35,461 nt of DNA, taken from Nanobdellota archaeon (GTDB lineage: Archaea; Nanobdellota; Nanobdellia; Parvarchaeales; Parvarchaeaceae). The number at the start of each line of letters is the position of its first letter. Position 1 is the first letter of the stretch. Positions 9,680 to 18,614 of the stretch are shown here, one piece after another. Under the pieces are notes generated by a model. It was not told the DNA's origin. It saw only the letters and a program-made list of their open reading frames with translations, and ran no database searches. The stretch lies in NCBI GenBank assembly GCA_021800365.1, contig JAJYZA010000009.1, forward strand, positions 1 through 35,461, in the 5' to 3' direction. The translations under genes were made by a program, and so were the position numbers.

Positions 9680-10549
9680 TTATCTTCCATCTTTGGTGGA
9701 TTTTTCTCTAAATAAGAAATCGGCTCCGGCATAGTTGTGTATGTACCGTATTCTTGAGCCGGTATAATTTGGATCATATGAAAAGACTTTTTTGAAGGCT
9801 GGGTCCAGAATGTAAACATGTGAATCTATTCCCTCTTCAGGATGTATGTCCTTAAAATCAAGCCTGACCCAGGCGTGGTGGACTCCCTTACTCCTGTTGA
9901 AATATCCTCTTTCAAAACGCATACCGCCTGTCAAGTGTGCTTTTCCACCGAGTCTTTTTATATCTTCGTCCTCGGAAAGCAAGCATGCCAATGCCAGAGC
10001 CTGCTCAAAACACACTGGTGGCACATATCCGGTTATAGAATCTTCCAAAGACATTTTTTTAAAATGCAACAGATAGTTTTTCGCCGAAGAAAGCGCATTA
10101 TAAGTTTTTGCGCTATAAAATCCAATGACACCAAAAGCGTGCGGCATATCTCTGGATATTCCGATAGTATACGAGATGATTTTGTTTATGCCTCTTTTTT
10201 TGCGCGTTTCTTCAATCCTCGTGTTAAATATAGCGCTTACCTTACCCGCTGGGGGAACTTTCACTCCGTAATCTGAATTGACGCAAATGTCACCTTCCTT
10301 TAAATCCGTAGATTCGGTGGGCAGATACTCGTATTTTTCTGAAGAAAATTCCACTAGATCCTCGAGTCTACTTTGCATATCTGGATAACGTTGATTTATC
10401 TTTTGGATATAGCTGTCTAAAAGCTTTTCTGCCTTTTTGGTTTTCGGTTCGATTTGGTTAAAGCTTAGGTTTTTTACTAATTCTAATTCTTCTGGAGACA
10501 GTGATCCGCCTACTTTAACATTTTTAAGCAGGCTAGTTATTCCACGCAT
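9680..10549 (-). CDS. Transglutaminase-like (papain-fold) protein
   Basis: Putative Cys-His-Asp triad in order: PVCFEQALALACLLS ... HHAWVRLDF ... YILDPAFK. Confidence 0.55.
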   Translation of the reverse strand: MRGITSLLKNVKVGGSLSPEELELVKNLSFNQIEPKTKKAEKLLDSYIQKINQRYPDMQSRLEDLVEFSSEKYEYLPTESTDLKEGDICVNSDYGVKVPPAGKVSAIFNTRIEETRKKRGINKIISYTIGISRDMPHAFGVIGFYSAKTYNALSSAKNYLLHFKKMSLEDSITGYVPPVCFEQALALACLLSEDEDIKRLGGKAHLTGGMRFERGYFNRSKGVHHAWVRLDFKDIHPEEGIDSHVYILDPAFKKVFSYDPNYTGSRIRYIHNYAGADFLFREKSTKDGR

Positions 10550-10955
10550 ATCATATTAGAGAAGCATTTGTACTTAAAGTTAAAAAAGTATGTCGATATC
10601 TTTCGACGAAAAATGGATACCTAAAAGTGTATTACCAGTCGCTAATAAGATTCCTAATTCAAATTCCATTAATGTTATTTATTGTTCCACAACGGATAAA
10701 TATAAAGTCAGTAAAAATTTTGCTGTAATTCAAACATTTTTATCTTTTTATAGGTACTTGTCTATGTACCATCCGTAAAGACTTTGTAGTTTAATCAGTA
10801 ATAAAACTACATAAAAAGCCCTGTAGACTTTGTTTATAAAATAATCAAATAAGCTTACTTTGTAAACAGTTTTAAGACTTTATAAACAACGCCCCAGCCG
10901 CAGAATCTTTATATACTCAAAGTCATCTTATACTCTAAAATAGTGATTAAAACAA

Positions 10956-11714
10956 GTGGGTCAAAAGACTATGAAAGAAAGGATTAGAAGACTATTGGGG
11001 ATATTATTCGAAAAGCAAAAGGATTCACAGACAGAAACGACTCAGAAACCGTCAATAAAGGGCTATAAATTCGTATCCAAAGACCTTAGAAGCCTTTTAG
11101 GAGACGCGCCGCAATGGACTCCAGGGGTCATGCTCACATATAACGGTGAAGTCGAGCCGGGATATAGAGGTTTCCATGCATCATCTGATTTACGTTCGGC
11201 TTTCGATAATGAGCCGGGCGATCGTTTATTCGAGGTGGAAGCCCGCGGCGTGGTCTACGGCGATGGAGGTCTGTTCGCAGCCAAAGAGATGAAGCTTACA
11301 AACGAGATAGACCTGAAACCTCTGTTGGTGGAATATGCAATCGACTGTGCGAGACACGTGCTTCCGAACTATGAGAAGAAATATCCAGGCGACGCTCGAC
11401 CCAGAAAAGCCATCGAAGCTGCGGAGAAATGGCTGAAAGCGCCTACTGAAGAAAACAGGATTTCTGCTGAGTATGCTGCAGATTTTGCTTGGTATGCCGC
11501 CGTTTCTGCTCTCTATGCCAATCATGATTCTCAGTCTGTCGAGTTTGCTGCTCGGTCTGCTGAGTCTGCCGCCGAATCTGCTTCTTGGTATGTTGATAGG
11601 TCCACTGCTAAATCTGCTGCTTGGTTCGCTGTTTGGTCTGCTGCTGATTCTGCAATGGAAGAAAAATGGCAGACGAATCTGCTCGAAGAGCTGGTAAAGA
11701 AGCATTACTTATAA
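10956..11714 (+). CDS. Accessory/phage-type protein, DUF7666-like N-terminal domain plus Ala/Ser-rich degenerate repeat tail
   Basis: GYKFVSKDLRS...PGYRGFHASSDLRSAF; C-terminal AEYAADFAWYAAVSALYA...SAESAAESASWYVDRSTAKSAAWFAVWSAADSA. Confidence 0.55.
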   Translation: MGQKTMKERIRRLLGILFEKQKDSQTETTQKPSIKGYKFVSKDLRSLLGDAPQWTPGVMLTYNGEVEPGYRGFHASSDLRSAFDNEPGDRLFEVEARGVVYGDGGLFAAKEMKLTNEIDLKPLLVEYAIDCARHVLPNYEKKYPGDARPRKAIEAAEKWLKAPTEENRISAEYAADFAWYAAVSALYANHDSQSVEFAARSAESAAESASWYVDRSTAKSAAWFAVWSAADSAMEEKWQTNLLEELVKKHYL

Positions 11715-11815
11715 ACATTAAATCCAGGCAAAGTGATCTATTTTAGACACATAGGAAACAAATTAAAATCGAGATAACCGCCGCGAGCTTTGTTTGTAAG
11801 TTATAGAACAATAGC

Positions 11816-11982
11816 GACTTAATAAACAAAATGGACTTATAAATATAGCCAGACTTATTTCACAACTTTAGGACTTTTTGCACAGAATTTGACTTATTGC
11901 ACAAAGCCAGCCCTATAGGCTTTGCACATAAATTCATAAAAGCCTAAGCCCGCACACAAATTAGGCTTCCTGCACATAAATT
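11816..11982. repeat. Iteron-like array of short degenerate repeats (GACTTATTGCACAAA / GGCTTTGCACATAAATT)
   Basis: GACTT at 11816, 11834, 11852, 11872, 11891 (18-20 bp spacing); GCACA at 11880, 11899, 11924, 11952, 11972. Confidence 0.7.
11902..11918 (+). repeat. Left copy of exact 17-bp direct repeat CAAAGCCAGCCCTATAG
   Basis: Identical to 18181..18197. Confidence 0.9.
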
Positions 11983-12019
11983 AAATACTTGAGTGCGTAA
12001 CTTTAATAGGTGAACTAAT

Positions 12020-12298
12020 GTGACAGCCAATGAGCAGGATATAGATGCGCTATTATCTTTTGTGTACTCAGGTAAAATCCGAGAAGCGCTAGTAGACCGG
12101 CTAGCAAAACTAACACCTAAAGGGGTACCACTATTCAGGCTGAAAAGCAATATGGGGAAGGGATATTCATATTCCGTTTGGAGAGCGGCAAAGGCTTTAG
12201 AAAAAAAAGGGATAATAAAATCCGTCAAAGCGCCTGGTTCAAAGTCACCGGTTTACTTTATTACAGATTTGGGTTTAAAGGTGTATGGAAGAATGTAA
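12020..12298 (+). CDS. Small winged-helix DNA-binding protein, putative transcriptional regulator
   Basis: 92 aa, GTG start; PLFRLKSNMGKGYSYSVWRAAKALEKKGIIKSVKAPGSKSPVYFITDLGLKVY is wHTH-like. Confidence 0.6.
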   Translation: MTANEQDIDALLSFVYSGKIREALVDRLAKLTPKGVPLFRLKSNMGKGYSYSVWRAAKALEKKGIIKSVKAPGSKSPVYFITDLGLKVYGRM

Positions 12299-12299
12299 G

Positions 12300-12716
12300 T
12301 TAGGTGCATAAATTCGTATATTCCGATTTTATCCTTTTCATGCAACCTGCCAGGTTATTATTTATATCATGCTCCCATAGTCTAATTACCATCCAACCGC
12401 CGACTCTCATAAAGTTATTGAACTTATTATCTCTTTTTCTATTATCTCCGATTTTTTTAATCCAATAACGTTTATTCGATTTTGGCATCTTGAAGTGCCT
12501 TGGACATGCATGCCAGAAACAGCCATCTACCATTATAGCGAGTTTTGCTCTTGGAAAGGCTACGTCGATTCTATATGGTCCACTTTTATAATCTTTCTTG
12601 TATCTATACCCAATACGCCAAAGTTCTTTGCGTAGACGAAGCTCTGGGCTTGTATCTTTCCCTTTTATTTTTGACATTATCCTGCTTCTGATCTCCTTAG
12701 AAACGGTATCTGTCAT
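12300..12716 (-). CDS. vsr: Very short patch repair endonuclease (Vsr)
   Basis: SRIMSKIKGKDTSPELRLRKELWRIGYRYKKDY...YRIDVAFPRAKLAIMVDGCFWHACPRH; probable start is the internal Met MTDTVSKEIRSR. Confidence 0.9.
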   Translation of the reverse strand: MTDTVSKEIRSRIMSKIKGKDTSPELRLRKELWRIGYRYKKDYKSGPYRIDVAFPRAKLAIMVDGCFWHACPRHFKMPKSNKRYWIKKIGDNRKRDNKFNNFMRVGGWMVIRLWEHDINNNLAGCMKRIKSEYTNLCT

Positions 12717-12767
12717 ACATAATTCAGGGATCCAAAGGTATAAAAGATCCATCTGACCATATAAATC

Positions 12768-14417
12768 ATGGACCAAAATTTAAAGGTAGCCGATTTCTTT
12801 TGTGGGGCCGGCGGATTTTCAGAGGGATTTAGGCAAGCTGGATTCGATATCGCATTCGCTCTTGATCTATGGGGGCCCGCTATCGAAACCCACCAGCTAA
12901 ACCATCCGATGTGCAAATCGATGCAGATGGATATATTAGAACTCAGTTCGCCCGAAATTATAGATAAAATAATCCCAAATGTAGATATAATAATCGGTTC
13001 CCCTCCCTGCGTTTCTTTTTCATACGCAAATCGTGGGGGTAACGTAGACAAAAGTGAAGGTAAAATGCTGGTGAAGGCATTTCTGCGAATAATCGCATGG
13101 AAGAAAAAGAAAGGGGCATTAAGATATTGGGCTCTTGAAAACGTTCCTGCGCTCCGCGCATACATCAAACAGAGATATACATTTGATGAGCTCGATTTGC
13201 CCGGTGGGAACAAAACTGCGTTGGAAGTCAATGGAGATCTATACGATGCTTCGGAATACGGCGCACCACAAAGGCGAATTAGATTTATATGCGGAGACTT
13301 CCCTAAACCAAAAAAGGCTGAGAGACAAATTACATTGGGTGATGTGATATCCGCTCTGAACACGAAAAAACCCGTAGTATCTGATCCAGTATATGACCTC
13401 AAGATACTGCGAGACCATTTGACTGATCATTATTATGATACTTCTATCCCAAAATTTAGATGGCAAGAAGCAAAGAGATTAAAATTAGACTCTGGGTTTT
13501 ATGGCAGAATGAGTTTTCCGGACGAGTTGAACCGACCCAGTAGAACGGTAATGGCGCTCAAAACCGTTCCATCAAGAGAATCCATAATATTGGAGGTCAG
13601 CAAATCAGGAGAGTATCGTAGTCCAACAATAAGAGAATTTGCTAGCATAATGGGTTTTCCGATAACTTATCTTTTCCAAGCGAATAGCGAGGCAACGAAA
13701 CAAAGATTAATTGGAAACGCTGTACCGCCCCCGCTGTCTTACAGTATTGCGGATTCGATAAGAAAGACCGAAGGCTTAAAATCCACTAAGCTAATAAGTA
13801 CGCCAGTAGATGTCTCAAAGCTTAGATTAAACCTAAATGGAATGGCAATAAAAAAGGGCTCTCCGCATGATAGAAAGCCAATGGCACGATTTGCGAGACA
13901 CATAGACTATTTAAAGTACCGTAGTTTCAGAGTCGAACTAGATAATAAATCATCCAACTTTGCTGAAGATAAGATTATTTGGACCGCAAAATTACATCAT
14001 TCGACTGGCAAAGAGCAAATGAAATATCTAGAGGCACAATCTAAAAGCGTACTTGCTAAATTAAAGGAATCAGGAGATAATAGCCGAATCGCTGCATTTG
14101 TGAAAGATCTCCAAAAAATGCTTGGCGATAAGATACCGTCTGCAAAAGAATTCCAGATCCAGTATTGCAAAATCAAGAAAGAAAAGAACCTTCTTTCTCC
14201 AGAAAATGCCCTGACTGCAATAAGGGCTCTAATAGATGTGCACTTCCCTGACAAGGCATTTAAAGATATAACTATAAGGGTGAATAACAGAAAAAATTCT
14301 GGTTTCCATTTCTTTGGCAAGGAGGTCAGCTATATAGATGTGCCTATACGATTCCTTGCAGGTCTTTACGCATGCCAACGAATCGTTGAATTGACACAAA
14401 AAGAAAAAAGTGCATAA
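12768..14417 (+). CDS. dcm: DNA (cytosine-5) methyltransferase with C-terminal extension
   Basis: ADFFCGAGGFSEGFRQAGF (motif I), GSPPCVSFS (IV), ENVP (VI), QRRIRFICG (VIII), RLIGNAVPPPL (X); about 200 extra C-terminal residues. Confidence 0.9.
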   Translation: MDQNLKVADFFCGAGGFSEGFRQAGFDIAFALDLWGPAIETHQLNHPMCKSMQMDILELSSPEIIDKIIPNVDIIIGSPPCVSFSYANRGGNVDKSEGKMLVKAFLRIIAWKKKKGALRYWALENVPALRAYIKQRYTFDELDLPGGNKTALEVNGDLYDASEYGAPQRRIRFICGDFPKPKKAERQITLGDVISALNTKKPVVSDPVYDLKILRDHLTDHYYDTSIPKFRWQEAKRLKLDSGFYGRMSFPDELNRPSRTVMALKTVPSRESIILEVSKSGEYRSPTIREFASIMGFPITYLFQANSEATKQRLIGNAVPPPLSYSIADSIRKTEGLKSTKLISTPVDVSKLRLNLNGMAIKKGSPHDRKPMARFARHIDYLKYRSFRVELDNKSSNFAEDKIIWTAKLHHSTGKEQMKYLEAQSKSVLAKLKESGDNSRIAAFVKDLQKMLGDKIPSAKEFQIQYCKIKKEKNLLSPENALTAIRALIDVHFPDKAFKDITIRVNNRKNSGFHFFGKEVSYIDVPIRFLAGLYACQRIVELTQKEKSA

Positions 14418-14527
14418 AAAGTTTATAAAAAGTTTATATTAAGTGCAAAAACTATAAATTTTAGCGTTACTTACTTATCTTTAGTCTATAAGTCTTCCCA
14501 GGCTTTGTCTGCGAAGATGGAGGAAAG

Positions 14528-14896
14528 ATGGTATATTACAGATTAACAGAAGAAAACGTTAGATTGCTAATCCCAAAGGGGAAAACGGGAGTTTATAAGT
14601 TGGGGGAGCTCGAAGAATCTAATTTCTTGGTCCATTACGTAGGAAGAAGCGATACCGACTTACAAAGAAGATTACTGAGGCATGCGCTGAACAATCGCAA
14701 CACATTCTTTTCTTTCAATATCACCGGAAGCGCTAAGACGGCATTCTTAAGGGAATGCATGAATTTCCATTCATTCAATGATCTGACGAATGCCATACAC
14801 CCTGCTAGCATTGGGAATATGCATTGTCCAGTCTGCGAAGTTAATGAGCATTTCGAGTCTTTGGCTCGAGGAGGTAAACAACATGGAAAAAAGTAA
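14528..14896 (+). CDS. GIY-YIG nuclease-like protein
   Basis: GVYKLGELEESNFLVHYVGRSDTDLQRRLLRH (GIY..YVG pattern plus Arg) and C-terminal CPVC; GGAGG upstream of ATG. Confidence 0.65.
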   Translation: MVYYRLTEENVRLLIPKGKTGVYKLGELEESNFLVHYVGRSDTDLQRRLLRHALNNRNTFFSFNITGSAKTAFLRECMNFHSFNDLTNAIHPASIGNMHCPVCEVNEHFESLARGGKQHGKK

Positions 14897-16556
14897 TATC
14901 AGTTTCGCTTCCGGCGAAAAATTTATAGAAAGCATGCGCCACCAAGGCCTATCAGATGGTGATGCTATAAAAGAATTGGTAGATAATTCGCTAGATGCGA
15001 AAAGCGAACATATCCATATAAATATAGAGAAGGGCGCGAATGGCATAAACATTTTAGTGCAAGACGATGGTATAGGGATGGATAGAGATTTGCTAGAAAG
15101 GGCGCCCTCTTTCGGAAATTCTGGTATCGATTCTGGGGGAAGAATAGGACGCTTCGGTTTCGGTTTGCCAACAGCCATAACTAGTAAAACCAGGCATGCC
15201 GAACTGTTTTCAAAAACTAAGGATGGGAAGTGGAATTATACATATGTTGATTTAGATGAGATTGCTGCCAGCGCAGATTTAAAATTGCCTCGCGCTTTGC
15301 AGAAATCGCCATCCGAACTTCTTGCGGGCGGAATACAGAAATATGAAACTGGGACGATTGTTATTTTGAAGGATTGCGATAGGATGGATCATGAAAAAGT
15401 GGATACGATTTTAAGGGCCATAAAAGACGATTTAGAGATTACGTACTGTTATTTTATAGCAGATGGAATGGAAATGACCTTAAACGGAGAGAGATTAGAA
15501 CTTAACGATCCACTGATGTTGCTCAAAGACCACAAATATGTTAAGGACCTAAGAGAAGGCTTAAAGAAAGAGGAACTAACAGATACTACCGGCTATGCTG
15601 AACAGATAGGGGAGATAGAAGACATACCGAATGAGAATGGGAGCAAATCCGGTAGGGCTAGAATAAAACTAACGCTCTTGCCCATTAAAGACATAGAGCG
15701 TACCGGTAAGGCTAGAAAATATGGCATCGGCTTGAAAGAAGAGGGATTCTACTTAGTTAGAAATAAAAGAATAATTTCTGGTGCTCAAACTCTCGGGTGT
15801 TTTACTCCCCACCCCATGTTGACATATTTTAGAGGTGAAATAGATTTCGATTCAGACATGGATGAAGATTTTGGCATTCAAGTGAATAAATCGAGATTTA
15901 GATTATCTAAATCGATGCAAGATAAGATTTATAGCAGGGTCAGGGAACTTATAAACACTATAAGGCAGAAACAGTATGATACGATGCACGAACTACATCA
16001 AGATAGAAATGGTGGCGCGGCAGAAGAAATTGCCTTATCAGTGCCGCTTAGAACTCCTAAAGAGATAAAGACTGCAACAGAAGAGGATGTAGAGAAGGCG
16101 ATTGAAGAAGAGAGCAAACAGATTGAGAGCAATAGTATGTTATCCTCTGAGGAAAAAGAAAAACAGATAGAGGATATTAAAAAATCTTTAGAGAACGCAG
16201 AACCATACATAATCGCCACAGAAAATAATAGGCAGGGGCCGATTTTTGTCTGGGAATACCTGGGCAAAAGTACCAAATTGATAATAAATAGGGATCATCC
16301 TTTCTATAAATATGTCTGGTTAGCCTTATCTGATGAAAAATGTCCAACGGATTATAGAAGGACCGTTTTATCGCTGTTCTTATTTACTTTAGTCAAGGGA
16401 GAACAGATACACAGGCAAGAGCTTGAGGATGGGAACGTCATTGGTTATCAAGAATTACAGGCGCTTTGGAGCATGACTTTGAGGAAACTGTTAACCTCCG
16501 ATAAATTTCTTAAGTTTTATGATGAAAAAGGATTGGAGGACGATTATGAAAGTTGA
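14883..16556 (+). CDS. MORC/MutL-like GHKL ATPase (HATPase_c_3 type)
   Basis: AIKELVDNSLDA (N box), VQDDGIGM (G1), GRIGRFGFGLPTA (G2); probable start MEKSNISFASG at 14883 after GAGGAGG, overlapping the upstream ORF. Confidence 0.8.
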   Translation: MEKSNISFASGEKFIESMRHQGLSDGDAIKELVDNSLDAKSEHIHINIEKGANGINILVQDDGIGMDRDLLERAPSFGNSGIDSGGRIGRFGFGLPTAITSKTRHAELFSKTKDGKWNYTYVDLDEIAASADLKLPRALQKSPSELLAGGIQKYETGTIVILKDCDRMDHEKVDTILRAIKDDLEITYCYFIADGMEMTLNGERLELNDPLMLLKDHKYVKDLREGLKKEELTDTTGYAEQIGEIEDIPNENGSKSGRARIKLTLLPIKDIERTGKARKYGIGLKEEGFYLVRNKRIISGAQTLGCFTPHPMLTYFRGEIDFDSDMDEDFGIQVNKSRFRLSKSMQDKIYSRVRELINTIRQKQYDTMHELHQDRNGGAAEEIALSVPLRTPKEIKTATEEDVEKAIEEESKQIESNSMLSSEEKEKQIEDIKKSLENAEPYIIATENNRQGPIFVWEYLGKSTKLIINRDHPFYKYVWLALSDEKCPTDYRRTVLSLFLFTLVKGEQIHRQELEDGNVIGYQELQALWSMTLRKLLTSDKFLKFYDEKGLEDDYES

Positions 16557-16766
16557 TTATTTGTCCCTTGTCACAGTTAGCAGGAATGTAGGATTAAAAG
16601 AGGGAGGACGGACATAAGGATGCCAGGCCCCGCCCAAAGACCAGCTCATGACTGGGAGGGTCCAACGATTCCTAGCTAGCACCGTTTATGATGTAACGAG
16701 ACTTGATCTAAATAAAAAGCTTTCTAAAAGAAAACGTACATCAAAATTTAATGGAATTGTAATTAA

Positions 16767-16901
16767 TCATTTAAGCGCCTTCATTATAAGTTCCTCAATA
16801 AATTCAGACACATCAATTTCTTTGTCAATACAGTGTTTCTTTACCTTCTTCCAAAGTTCCGGATTTATCTTTATACTTGTAGTTTTTCTTTTGACATCCA
16901 T
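16767..16901 (-). CDS. Ribbon-helix-helix (CopG-like) small protein
   Basis: 44 aa, absent from the supplied ORF track: MDVKRKTTSIKINPELWKKVKKHCIDKEIDVSEFIEELIMKALK*. Confidence 0.65.
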   Translation of the reverse strand: MDVKRKTTSIKINPELWKKVKKHCIDKEIDVSEFIEELIMKALK

Positions 16902-16957
16902 ATCTCTATATAAAGTTAATTATATTTATAGATTTACATAAATAAAGATTTATATAC

Positions 16958-16985
16958 TATTATAGTATTGCATAATACTATAATA
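16958..16985. promoter_or_regulatory. 12-bp perfect inverted repeat with 4-nt loop between divergent RHH and transposase genes; candidate operator
   Basis: TATTATAGTATT-GCAT-AATACTATAATA. Confidence 0.55.
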
Positions 16986-16996
16986 CTTTGTGAGAA

Positions 16997-18166
16997 ATGG
17001 AATGTAGATATTGTAAAAGCGAGAACGTCATTAAGCGAGGAACGATAAAGCTGAAAAATAGCAAAGAGAAGCAAATTTACTTCTGCAAAGACTGCAAGAA
17101 GCGCTTCGTGGCCGAAAAGGAATACGAGCGAGTTTTCCCTATCGAGCATAAAGTGTACGTCAAGTCGGAGCGCAAGACATATCCCCAGGACTGGCCAAAT
17201 TACAACGAGGCGCAGAAGCAGGAGAAGCTGATATTCACCGACCTTCTGAAGGAGCTCTGCAGCTTCATAAAAGACGAAACGCCGCCTTATACCGGCAGAC
17301 CAGCAGTACCGATACGGCAGATGATATTCGCCTGCGTGATAAAATGCTATGAACGAGTCTCTTCCAGAAGAGAATACTCAGAACTCAAGATGGAACAGGA
17401 AAGAGACAAAATCTCGATAGTCCCGCACTTCAACACTGTAATAAAGTACTTCAATGATCCTAAGCTGATACCTATACTTACAGATCTGATAACATTCTCA
17501 GCATTGCCATTGAGAGGAGTGGAAGATACTTTTGCAGTGGATTCGAGCGGGCTTAGTTCTGCTTTATACTCAAGGTGGTTCGATTACAGATTCAACAACG
17601 ATAGGAAGGTCAGGAACTGGCTGAAGATACACGCCATATGCGGCACGAAGACGAACATCATAACAGCTATAAAAGTCACCGCTGGGAAAGCCGCAGATTC
17701 GCCGCAGTTCCCGCAACTTGTCAAGAATACTGCTAAATTCTTCAAGGTAAGTGAAGTGTCAGCGGACAAGGGTTATTCAAGTAGGTACAATTACGAAGCT
17801 GTTGCTGCAGTAGGCGGTGAATGTTATATCCCGTTCAAGAAGAATTCCACTGGAACTAGCCGAGGATCCGTACTCTGGCATAAGATGTACCATTACTTCA
17901 TGCTGAATCATGAGGAATTCGAGGCTTATTATCATAAACGGAGCAATGTCGAGTCGACATTCTCTATGATCAAGAGGAACTTGGGCGGCAGGCTGATGAT
18001 GAAGAAGGAAGTCAGCCAGGTGGTGGAATCGTTGGCTAAGGTGCTCTGCCATAATATCCTGTGCTTAATCCACGAAAGCTTCGAAAGTGGCATTATTTTT
18101 GACTTGGCCTCCTGTGCACATTTATTGGGCTCGGTGAACACAAATTCGACTTTAATTAAAGGATAG
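16997..18166 (+). mobile_element. DDE transposase (IS4/IS5/IS1182-like) with N-terminal zinc ribbon
   Basis: CRYCKSEN...YFCKDCKKRF zinc ribbon; FAVDSSG, SADKGYSS, YHKRSNVESTFSMIKR catalytic blocks. Confidence 0.85.
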
Positions 18167-18180
18167 GCTTAGTTTATGTG

Positions 18181-18197
18181 CAAAGCCAGCCCTATAG
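18181..18197 (+). repeat. Right copy of exact 17-bp direct repeat CAAAGCCAGCCCTATAG
   Basis: Identical to 11902..11918. Confidence 0.9.
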
Positions 18198-18266
18198 AAA
18201 GGTTTATATATTAGTTATAATCTAATAACTGTATAGTAGTAGCAAAAAGCAACAAAGGAGGCATAT

Positions 18267-18614
18267 ATGGAAACAAAGAAAAAAACATTGGGTGAGATTT
18301 TAGGTAACATTGGAGGTACTATTAAAAGTGCACTTAAAACATACGCTTCGTATGGTCATCGTTTTGGCGAGAAGAGTATACTTAATAAGCTGGATGCTAC
18401 AGATTACGCTTCAATCGCTGAGGTTGGCATGACAGAAGGACTGATCTATGCAGGGGCGATTTATGCACTCGCAGGACGTACCCCGATGTCTTCAATTTAC
18501 AGTCTATTGGCGATTCCGGCTTTTGCGCTATTTAGAGTTGGACAGATGGCATATACTTCCAGAAAATGCCAGAAAGTCGAAAAGGAAATGCGCAATGAAA
18601 CGCCTTGGGTATAA
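18267..18614 (+). CDS. Small hypothetical membrane-associated protein
   Basis: TATA-like tttatatatt, AAAGGAGG upstream of ATG, 115 aa with hydrophobic segment. Confidence 0.6.
   Translation: METKKKTLGEILGNIGGTIKSALKTYASYGHRFGEKSILNKLDATDYASIAEVGMTEGLIYAGAIYALAGRTPMSSIYSLLAIPAFALFRVGQMAYTSRKCQKVEKEMRNETPWV

Noticed and set aside
10590-10778. 62-aa plus-strand ORF
   Set aside because: No domain, AT-rich, lies in a probable intergenic region before the repeat array
11226-11705. 159-aa minus-strand ORF opposite the Ala-rich gene
   Set aside because: Mirror ORF of a biased-composition gene; the sense frame has domain-like sequence and promoter-like upstream context
11816-11982. CRISPR array
   Set aside because: Repeat units are degenerate, 18-28 bp apart with no unique spacer segments, and no cas genes are seen; no CRISPR array recognised elsewhere
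12713-13402. 229-aa minus-strand ORF inside dcm
   Set aside because: Antisense to clear methyltransferase motifs; no recognisable domain
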